Source: JBBPYA01 sp038200385
GTDB lineage: Bacteria > Actinomycetota > Actinomycetes > Mycobacteriales > Geodermatophilaceae
Direction: 5' to 3'
Length of the DNA: 13,215 bases
Assembly (NCBI GenBank): GCA_038200385.1
Contig: JBBPYA010000364.1
Span: 1 to 13,215, forward strand
A program made the position numbers and the translations under genes. The notes beneath the pieces were generated by a model. It did no database searches. It was not told the DNA's origin and saw only the letters and a program-made list of their open reading frames with translations. Within the stretch, counting starts at the first letter, position 1. Every line of letters begins with the position of its first letter. Positions 1 through 6,574 of the stretch are shown here, piece by piece.

Positions 1-374
1 ACCCGGCGACGCAGCGGCATCGTCTCGAACAGGCGGTAGCGGCTGCCCGGATCGCCCACGTTGTACAGCAGCAGGTCGTAGTCGCGCTCCCGCAGGACCC
101 TCTCCGCGCCGCGGACGACCTCGGAGAAGAACCACCGCGCCGCGAACTGCACGATCACCCCGACCGTCCGGGTTCGGCCCGAGGCCAGCCGGGACGCTGC
201 CGGAGAAGGGACGTAGGCCAGTTCCGAGGCGGCACGCAGCACCCGCTGACGGGTGTCTTCGGTCACCTGCAGCGAGCCCCGCAGGGTGCGCGAGACCGTG
301 GAGATGGAGACCCCGGCGCGCGCGGCCACATCGATGATGCTCACCCCCGCCGGATGCTCGCCGGACTGCGGCAC
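1..374 (-). CDS. LacI-family transcriptional regulator, N-terminal part (cut by window edge)
   Basis: Only the first 124 codons lie in the window; the gene continues past position 1. Reading the minus strand from a GTG at 374-372 gives MPQSGEHPAGVSIIDVAARA followed by a classical LacI helix-turn-helix (GVSISTVSRTLRG, about residues 21-33). The hinge helix ASRLASG carries the Leu that in this family inserts into the operator's central CpG. The start of the periplasmic-binding-protein-like core (TVGVIVQF) follows. The start is fixed by AGGAGG at 386-381, six bases upstream. Family members usually bind a sugar or sugar derivative in the core domain and repress the adjacent catabolic genes. It is divergent from a sugar ABC transporter and two glycosidase genes, so it is probably their local repressor and may also control itself. 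The inducer is not visible because the ligand-binding domain is missing here. Confidence 0.93.
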   Translation of the reverse strand, partial: MPQSGEHPAGVSIIDVAARAGVSISTVSRTLRGSLQVTEDTRQRVLRAASELAYVPSPAASRLASGRTRTVGVIVQFAARWFFSEVVRGAERVLRERDYDLLLYNVGDPGSRYRLFETMPLRRR

Positions 375-375
375 C

Positions 376-387
376 GATCACCTCCTC
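376..387 (-). promoter_or_regulatory. Strong ribosome binding site of the LacI-type regulator
   Basis: On the minus strand this reads GAGGAGGTGATC, a nearly full anti-16S match, with the AGGAGG core six bases from the GTG start at 374. It decides the start codon of the regulator. Confidence 0.8.
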
Positions 388-439
388 TGACGCTGCGTGA
401 CACCCGCGACGAACCGTGTCGCCAGTGTCCAAATCGTTG

Positions 440-453
440 TGAAAGCGCTGTCA
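440..453. promoter_or_regulatory. LacI-family operator in the divergent intergenic region
   Basis: TGAAAGCGCTGTCA is a 14-bp dyad centred on CG, with a single mismatch between its half-sites (TGAAAGC and GCTGTCA). It fits the general LacI/GalR-family pattern TGNAANCGNTTNCA at all fixed positions but one. It lies 66 bp upstream of the regulator's start codon on one side and 77 bp upstream of the binding-protein start on the other, so one site could control both transcripts. No convincing -35/-10 pair could be placed: TTGTGA at 437-442 overlaps the dyad and could act as a -35, but no TANNNT hexamer follows at the right distance. Binding by the adjacent regulator is inferred from position and family. 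Confidence 0.7.
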
Positions 454-460
454 TGGCGAG

Positions 461-476
461 TGTGGCGGACACCACA
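461..476. repeat. Small inverted repeat TGTGG-N6-CCACA downstream of the operator
   Basis: TGTGGCGGACACCACA has two perfect 5-bp arms around a 6-bp spacer and begins 7 bp after the LacI-type operator. It could be a second regulator site (for example for a global carbon regulator) or a short hairpin in the 5' leader of the binding-protein mRNA. At this arm length chance is also possible. Confidence 0.3.
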
Positions 477-530
477 GATATGTGCCAGAGTGGCGCAGCG
501 AATTCATCTCCGTCGTCCCTGGGAGGGCCC

Positions 531-1853
531 ATGAGAGGGCGCACGACCAGCAAGATCGCCGCCGTATCGGTGGCAGCGCTATTCACGGCCGGCTGCCTGA
601 GCAGTGGCGGCAGCGGCGGCGGCGGCAGCGGCGGCAGCGCCAGCGACGGCAAGGTCGAGATCCTGGGCGCCTTCGGCGGCGCCGAGGCGGACGCGTTCCG
701 GGCCTCGCTCAAGGACTTCGAGAGCCAGTCCGGAATCACTGTCGACTTCGTTCCCTCCACCGACTTCACCACCGAGATCAGCGCGCGGGTGACCGGCAAC
801 AACGCGCCTGACATCGCGATCTTCCCGCAGCCCGGGTTGCTCCTGGACATCGCCAAGCGCAGCGACATGGCCGCGCTGAACGACGTACTCGACCTCAACG
901 CCCTGAAGCAGACCCTGGTGCCGGGGATGGCCGAGTCCACCGCGCTCGACGGCAAGACGTACGGCGCCCCCATCCGGATGGCCGTCAAGAGCGTGGTCTG
1001 GACGCCCAAGCCGGCCTTCGCCGACGCCGGGTTCACCGCGCCGACCTCACAGTCGGAGCTGCTGGCGTTGACCGACAAGATCAAGCAGTCCGGCACCGCG
1101 CCGTGGTGCCTGGGCATCGGGTCCGGCCCGGCGACCGGCTGGGTGGCCACGGACTGGATCGAGGAGTACGTCTTGCGTGAGGGTGGCCAGGACTTCTACA
1201 ACAAGTGGGCCCGCCACGAGGTGCCGTTCAACGACCCGATCGTGGTCAAGGCGGCACAGGACTTCGCCGACATCGCGCTGGCCGACGGCAACGTCTTCGG
1301 TGGCCGCGGCAGCATCGCCTCCACCGACTTCGGCACCGCAGGCAACCCGATGTTCGACAACCCGCCGAAGTGCTACATGATGCGGCAGGGCAACTTCATC
1401 ACCAGCGGTGACTTCTTCCCTGCCGATGTCATCGCCAACCTGGACAGCCGGGTCAGTATCTTCCAGCTTCCGCCGGTCGACGGCGGGGCCGCCCAGGGCC
1501 AGGCGTGCCTGCTCGGCGGGGACTGGGCTACCACGTTCAACCCCAAGGACCCCGACGTGGTCAAGGTGATGGAGTTCATCACCTCCGACAAGTTCGGCGG
1601 CCCCTGGGCGCAGGCCGGCGGTTGGCTGTCGCCGCACACGACGTTCGACGCCACTCAGTACCCCGACGAGACGACCCGGCAGGAGTTCAAGTTCGCCGTG
1701 GACTCCCAGACGACCGGTGTCGACGGATCTGACCAGATGCCCGGTGAGGTCGGTGCCGGCAGCTTCTGGCGTGGGATGACCGCGTGGATCAGCGGCCAGC
1801 AGGACCTGCAGTCGGTGCTCGACGACATTGAGAAGAGCTGGCCGACGAACTGA
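531..1853 (+). CDS. aglE: AglE-type sugar-binding lipoprotein of an ABC transporter
   Basis: This 440-residue extracellular solute-binding protein (family 1, COG1653) would capture an oligosaccharide outside the cell and deliver it to the permeases encoded next. It starts MRGRTTSKIAAVSVAALFTAGC: basic n-region, hydrophobic core and a lipobox ending at Cys22, which would be lipidated. A Gly/Ser-only tether follows (about residues 23-35). The C-terminal motif DGSDQMPGEVGAGSFWRGMT (about residues 395-414) and the preceding GGWLSPH resemble what I recall of Sinorhizobium AglE, the alpha-glucoside-binding protein. The ATG at 531 is chosen over upstream in-frame starts because it opens the signal peptide and has GGAGG at 522-526. 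It is the first gene of the operon, probably under the LacI-type operator at 440-453. A strong stem-loop follows the stop. Substrate is inferred from the glycosidases downstream, not from binding residues. Confidence 0.9.
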   Translation: MRGRTTSKIAAVSVAALFTAGCLSSGGSGGGGSGGSASDGKVEILGAFGGAEADAFRASLKDFESQSGITVDFVPSTDFTTEISARVTGNNAPDIAIFPQPGLLLDIAKRSDMAALNDVLDLNALKQTLVPGMAESTALDGKTYGAPIRMAVKSVVWTPKPAFADAGFTAPTSQSELLALTDKIKQSGTAPWCLGIGSGPATGWVATDWIEEYVLREGGQDFYNKWARHEVPFNDPIVVKAAQDFADIALADGNVFGGRGSIASTDFGTAGNPMFDNPPKCYMMRQGNFITSGDFFPADVIANLDSRVSIFQLPPVDGGAAQGQACLLGGDWATTFNPKDPDVVKVMEFITSDKFGGPWAQAGGWLSPHTTFDATQYPDETTRQEFKFAVDSQTTGVDGSDQMPGEVGAGSFWRGMTAWISGQQDLQSVLDDIEKSWPTN

Positions 1854-1859
1854 ACCCGC

Positions 1860-1895
1860 CGGTAGGTCCCCGCCCTGACCGGCGGGGACCTACCG
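1860..1895 (+). terminator. Perfect 15-bp stem-loop between binding-protein and permease genes
   Basis: Starting six bases after the binding-protein stop codon, CGGTAGGTCCCCGCC (1860-1874) pairs without mismatch with GGCGGGGACCTACCG (1881-1895) around the 6-base loop CTGACC. No run of T follows, so it is not a classical intrinsic terminator. In actinobacteria such U-less hairpins can terminate or pause transcription or protect the 3' end of the upstream message. Sitting inside an ABC operon right after the binding-protein gene, it probably makes binding-protein mRNA more abundant than permease mRNA. The structure is seen directly; the function is inferred. Confidence 0.75.
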
Positions 1896-1980
1896 CGCGG
1901 AGTCGGCCCGTCGCCAGGGGGCACGGTCGCGCCGGCCTTGCGACGATCCACGCTCGCAGACTCGAATGTGAGAGGTGCGA

Positions 1981-2964
1981 ATGATCATCAAGATCATCAA
2001 CGCCGTCCTGGCCATCCTGGCCGGCGTCGGCGGCGCGATGGTGCTGTACTTCGTCCTGAACTTCGTCGCCGAGCGGCTGCCCGGCAAGTGGGAACACCGG
2101 GTCAAGCCCTACGTCTTCGTGGGACCGGCAATCCTGGTCATCGGCCTGTTCCTGCTCTACCCCGCCATCCGCACCCTGATCTTCTCCTTCGCCAACCGGG
2201 ATTCCACCGCCTTCGTCGGCTTCAGCAACTACACCGAGCAGCTCGCGGACCCCCAGTTCCGGCAGACGCTGTTCAACACGCTGCTGTGGATCATCATCGT
2301 GCCCGCGCTCGTCGTGGTGATGGGGCTCGTGGTCGCCGTTCTCGCCGACCGGCTCGGGGCACGCTCGGAAAAGGCCGCGAAGTCCATCATCTTCCTGCCG
2401 ATGGCGATCAGCCTGGTCGGCGCGGCCACCATCTGGGGCTTCGTCTACAACTCTCGCCCGGCCGGCTCGACCCAGATCGGGCTGCTCAATGCGGTGTTCG
2501 TGCAACTCGGCTTCGACCCGGTGGCCTGGCTGCAGATCGACACCGGTCGGCTGAACAGCCTGCTCCTGATGATCATCATGATCTGGACCCAGGCCGGGTT
2601 CGCCATGGTGCTGCTGTCGGCGGCGATCAAGAGCGTGCCCGAGGACACCCTCGAGGCGGCCCGGATCGACGGCGCAACCGAGGTGCAGGCGTTCTTCCGG
2701 ATCATTGTCCCGCAGATCTGGGCGACGGTGATCACGGTGTTCATCACGGTGCTGATCGGGGTCATGAAGATCTTCGACATCATCTACGTCTCGACCAACG
2801 GCAACTTCAACACCAACGTCATCGGGGTGGAGTTCTTCAACCAGATCTTCACCAACCTGAATTTCGGCTACGCCTCGGCGATCGTGATCATGCTGATGAT
2901 CGCGATCATCCCGGTGATGGTCTACCAGGTCCGGCACTTCAAGAAGCAGGAGGCGAACGCATGA
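1981..2964 (+). CDS. aglF: AglF-type sugar ABC transporter permease
   Basis: This 327-residue integral membrane subunit forms half of the transport channel. Hydrophobic segments lie near residues 6-30, 43-63, 100-122, 135-157, 192-216, 246-268 and 297-317, which suggests seven helices, the first being the extra N-terminal helix of MalF/AglF-type subunits. The coupling (EAA) loop is clear at about residues 225-244: EAARIDGATEVQAFFRIIVP, which docks on the ATPase. The motif QIGLLNA (about 165-171) resembles what I recall of AglF proteins. I prefer the ATG at 1981 because AGAGG (1971-1975) lies five bases upstream; a GTG at 1975 is in frame but overlaps that site. The 3' end overlaps by four bases (ATGA) with a micro-ORF that leads into the second permease, so translation of the two is probably coupled. 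Confidence 0.92.
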   Translation: MIIKIINAVLAILAGVGGAMVLYFVLNFVAERLPGKWEHRVKPYVFVGPAILVIGLFLLYPAIRTLIFSFANRDSTAFVGFSNYTEQLADPQFRQTLFNTLLWIIIVPALVVVMGLVVAVLADRLGARSEKAAKSIIFLPMAISLVGAATIWGFVYNSRPAGSTQIGLLNAVFVQLGFDPVAWLQIDTGRLNSLLLMIIMIWTQAGFAMVLLSAAIKSVPEDTLEAARIDGATEVQAFFRIIVPQIWATVITVFITVLIGVMKIFDIIYVSTNGNFNTNVIGVEFFNQIFTNLNFGYASAIVIMLMIAIIPVMVYQVRHFKKQEANA

Positions 2965-3032
2965 GCCGCAGCCCGCGCCCCGCGGCCCGGTCCGCCCCCG
3001 CCGGGTGCTGTCCCCCGGAGGTGCGTCCATGA
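2961..3032 (+). CDS. 23-codon micro-ORF linking the two permease genes
   Basis: This short frame encodes MSRSPRPAARSAPAGCC followed by PPEVRP. It has an ideal Shine-Dalgarno site, AGGAGG at 2948-2953, seven bases from its ATG, which is as good as any in the operon. Its ATG overlaps the stop of the upstream permease (ATGA at 2961-2964), and its TGA overlaps the ATG of the next permease (ATGA at 3029-3032). This suggests that ribosomes are handed from one gene to the next through a coupling or leader peptide. The peptide is rich in Pro, Arg and Ser, has no recognisable domain and no membrane segment. Alternatives: the remnant of a longer N-terminus of the second permease after a frameshift, or a chance frame that simply preserves coupling. 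No homologue is known to me. Confidence 0.45.
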   Translation: MSRSPRPAARSAPAGCCPPEVRP

Positions 3033-3973
3033 CGACTTCCTCGCCGGCCCTCGGCACCACCGGGACCCCGGAGGGCCAACCGGCCGAACAGCCCCGCGCC
3101 ACGGCCCCGCAGACCACCCCGACCAAGGGTTCGAAGCTGGCCCGCGGGCAGGCGAACTGGGCGGTCAAGAGCTTCCTGCTCGTGCTCTGCGTGGTCTGGA
3201 TGATCCCGCTGCTCGGACTGCTGATCACGTCCTTCCGGACCGCCAACGACGCCAACTCCAGCGGCTGGTGGACCGTGTTCACCCACCCGTTCACCGGCTG
3301 GTCGCTGGCGAACTACAGCGACGTCCTGCAGGGCCCGATGGGCAACGCGTTCGTCAACAGCGTCGTCATCACGTTGCCGGCCACGATCATCCCGATCCTG
3401 ATCGCAGCCTTCGCCGCCTATGCCTTCACGTTCATGCGGTTCCCCGGCCGGGACGTGCTGTTCATCATCATCGTCGGGCTGCTGGTGGTCCCGAACCAGG
3501 TGGCGCTGGTGCCGCTGCTGCAGATCTACGCCAACGCCGGTCTCATCGGCACGTTCTTCAGCGTGTGGCTGGCCCACACCGGCTTCGGGATGCCGCTGGC
3601 CATCTTCATCCTGCGCGGTTACATGCAGACCCTGCCGAAGTCGATCATCGAGTCGGCCTCGGTGGACGGCGCCGGGCACTTCACCACGTTCTGGCGGCTG
3701 ATCGTGCCGATGTCGGTGCCGGCGCTGGCGGCGTTCGCGATCTTCCAGTTCCTCTGGGTCTGGAACGACCTGCTCGTCGCCAAGCTGTTCCTCGGTTCGG
3801 GGGACAATCAGTCGGTCATCATCGCGCTGCAGTCCCTGCTCGGCACCCAGGGTCAGGGCTGGCAGCTGATCACCGCGGGTGCCTTCATCACGATGTCGGT
3901 GCCGTTGCTCGTGTTCGTGACACTGCAGCGCTTCTTCGTCCGCGGTCTCACCGCAGGCTCGGTCAAGGGGTGA
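3029..3973 (+). CDS. aglG: AglG-type sugar ABC transporter permease
   Basis: This 314-residue membrane subunit (MalG/AglG class) is the partner of the preceding permease. A Thr/Pro-rich cytoplasmic tail of about 45 residues is followed by hydrophobic segments near residues 46-68, 108-134, 142-163, 174-196, 230-250 and 279-300, the usual six helices. The EAA loop is ESASVDGAGHFTTFWRLIVP (about 208-227), with Ser in place of the first Ala. GGAGG at 3017-3021, seven bases before the ATG, fixes the start; an in-frame GTG at 3005 lacks a site. The segment SSGWWTVFTHPF after the first helix fits what I recall of AglG-like subunits. The start overlaps the stop of the micro-ORF at 2961-3032. A 58-bp gap with no clear signal separates it from the ATPase gene. 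Confidence 0.92.
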   Translation: MTTSSPALGTTGTPEGQPAEQPRATAPQTTPTKGSKLARGQANWAVKSFLLVLCVVWMIPLLGLLITSFRTANDANSSGWWTVFTHPFTGWSLANYSDVLQGPMGNAFVNSVVITLPATIIPILIAAFAAYAFTFMRFPGRDVLFIIIVGLLVVPNQVALVPLLQIYANAGLIGTFFSVWLAHTGFGMPLAIFILRGYMQTLPKSIIESASVDGAGHFTTFWRLIVPMSVPALAAFAIFQFLWVWNDLLVAKLFLGSGDNQSVIIALQSLLGTQGQGWQLITAGAFITMSVPLLVFVTLQRFFVRGLTAGSVKG

Positions 3974-4031
3974 TCGGGCAGCTCCGCGCCCGGCCTCGTT
4001 TGCTCACCCCTACGTCGCGAAAGGCAGACCA

Positions 4032-5192
<1,161 letters not shown>

Positions 5193-5199
5193 GCGCAAC

Positions 5200-5219
5200 G
5201 CCCGGCGACACCGCCGGGC
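5200..5219 (+). other. 8-bp stem-loop just upstream of the GH36 start
   Basis: GCCCGGCG (5200-5207) pairs with CGCCGGGC (5212-5219) around an ACAC tetraloop, beginning 8 bp after the ATPase stop and ending 5 bases before the ATG of the GH36 gene. No T-tract follows. It occupies the place where a ribosome binding site would be, so it may reduce GH36 translation or act as a weak transcription pause. GC-rich sequence makes some hairpins expected by chance. Confidence 0.4.
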
Positions 5220-5264
5220 CGCGGATGCAGCCCGGCGGCGCATCCGGGCCGCGGATTCAGCCCG
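5214..5264 (+). repeat. Imperfect 21-bp direct repeat, period 30, at the GH36 start
   Basis: The segments 5214-5234 and 5244-5264 both read CCGGGCCGCGGAT-N-CAGCCCG and differ at one base (G at 5227, T at 5257). The 30-bp period keeps the reading frame, so the deduced peptide repeats GPR-M/I-QP. The first copy supplies the ATG used as the gene's start. It looks like a recent tandem duplication at the 5' end of the coding region. Confidence 0.65.
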
Positions 5265-6574
5265 TCGTCGACGTGGCGGTGGATCCGGACCGGGCCCGGG
5301 TGTACGAGCACGGCTGGCAGTCGTGGAGTCCGACGACGAGCTACCCGCCGGCGGCCGCGCCGTACCGTCCGGTGTCCGAGCTGTGCCGGCTGATGAACTA
5401 CCGGCCGGACCGGGTCGCCCCGGCCGATGCGTTCTGGGGGGAAGGGCTGCTCGCAGTCGATCCCGGCGGCGGGCAGCCGGTCCATCTCTTGGCGGCCCGC
5501 GAGCCGCACCGGGTGCCCTCCATCCGGGCCGACGTCCGCGGCGAACGGCTGCGGTTGTCAGCCGAGGCTGACCTCGAACACGTGGTGGACGCCGGCCCCG
5601 GCGGGATCGACGGGGCACTGGCCCGCTGGGCCGAGGGGTTCGCCGCGGCCCACGCGGTGCCCCGACCCCGGCCGGCACCGACGCTGTGGTGCAGCTGGTA
5701 CCACTACTTCACCGGTGTCACCGAGCCCGACATCGATGAGAACCTGCAGGCGATCGACGAGCTCGGACTCGGCATCGACGTGGTGCAGATCGACGACGGG
5801 TACCAGGCCGACATCGGGGACTGGTTGCTGCTGTCCGACCGGTTCCGCTCCCTGCCCGACCTCATCGCCCGGATCCACGGCCGGGGGCGGGCCGGGATCT
5901 GGGTGGCCCCCTTCCTGGTCGGCACCGGGTCCCGGCTGTACGCCGAGCATCCGGACTGGACCGTGCAGGGGGCGCAGGCCGGGCACGGCTGGGGGCAGGA
6001 CCTGGCTGCGCTCGACCCGTCGGTGCCCGGTGCCGCGGCGTACCTGCGCGAGGTGTTCGGGTACTTCGCCGACCTCGGCATCGACTTCCTCAAGCTGGAC
6101 TTCCTCTTCGCCGGCGCGGTGCCCGGGGCGCGCGCCGAGCCCGGGCTCGACCCGATCGCTGCCTACCGGCTGGGTCTGGAGGTCATCCGCGAGGCCGCGG
6201 GCGACTCGGCGTACCTGCTCGGGTGCGGCGCCCCGATCCTGCCGAGCGTCGGGCTGGTCGACGCGATGCGGGTCGGTCCGGACATCAGCCACCGCAGCGA
6301 GCCCGAGGACGAGGACCAGTCCCAGCCCTCGCAGCGCACCGCCACCCGGTGCACGGTGCACCGCGGGTGGCAGCACGGCCGGTTCTGGGTCAACGACTCC
6401 GACTGCCTGCTCGCCGGGCGAAGGACCGCCGACCGGGAGCGGTGGGCGGACACCGTCGAGCGGTACGGCGGTCTGCGGGCCAGCAGCGACCGGCTGCGCG
6501 AGCTCGACGAGTGGGGGCTGGCCACCACCCGGCGGCTGATCCGGCCGGTGCCGGCCGAACCGTTCCCCGGGTGA
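5225..6574 (+). CDS. GH36 alpha-galactosidase (Thermotoga GalA-like), cytosolic
   Basis: The 449-residue product should release terminal alpha-galactose from oligosaccharides with retention. Recognisable GH36 landmarks are EHGWQSWSP (28-36) in the N-terminal beta domain, WCSWYHYF (155-162) opening the catalytic barrel, DVVQIDDGYQ (185-194), FLKLDFLFAGAVPG with nucleophile Asp292, and MRVGPDIS with acid/base Asp353. The KLDFLFAGAVPG and LLGCGAPILP segments match Thermotoga maritima GalA as I recall it. That enzyme is about 550 residues, so this one appears shorter at both ends, with roughly 30 N-terminal residues and most of the C-terminal beta domain missing. No signal peptide is present, so it acts on imported sugar. 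The start is uncertain: the ATG at 5225 has no Shine-Dalgarno site and lies in a tandem duplication; GTG codons near 5273-5300 are alternatives. Its stop overlaps the GH32 start (GTGA). Confidence 0.88.
   Translation: MQPGGASGPRIQPVVDVAVDPDRARVYEHGWQSWSPTTSYPPAAAPYRPVSELCRLMNYRPDRVAPADAFWGEGLLAVDPGGGQPVHLLAAREPHRVPSIRADVRGERLRLSAEADLEHVVDAGPGGIDGALARWAEGFAAAHAVPRPRPAPTLWCSWYHYFTGVTEPDIDENLQAIDELGLGIDVVQIDDGYQADIGDWLLLSDRFRSLPDLIARIHGRGRAGIWVAPFLVGTGSRLYAEHPDWTVQGAQAGHGWGQDLAALDPSVPGAAAYLREVFGYFADLGIDFLKLDFLFAGAVPGARAEPGLDPIAAYRLGLEVIREAAGDSAYLLGCGAPILPSVGLVDAMRVGPDISHRSEPEDEDQSQPSQRTATRCTVHRGWQHGRFWVNDSDCLLAGRRTADRERWADTVERYGGLRASSDRLRELDEWGLATTRRLIRPVPAEPFPG

Noticed and set aside
354..530. 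N-terminal extension of the binding-protein frame from 354
   Set aside because: It overlaps the divergent regulator's start and the operator region and would bury the signal peptide. The ATG at 531 has a ribosome site and opens a proper lipoprotein signal.
1789..3294. 501-codon minus-strand open frame opposite both permease genes
   Set aside because: The translation is His/Asp/Arg/Gly-rich low complexity with no domain, typical of the antisense of high-GC genes. The plus-strand permeases explain the region fully.
6223..6570. Upstream extension of the GH32 open frame inside the GH36 gene
   Set aside because: This part is Arg/Ala-rich and overlaps conserved GH36 catalytic sequence. The GTG at 6571, overlapping the GH36 stop, gives the normal GH32 N-terminus.
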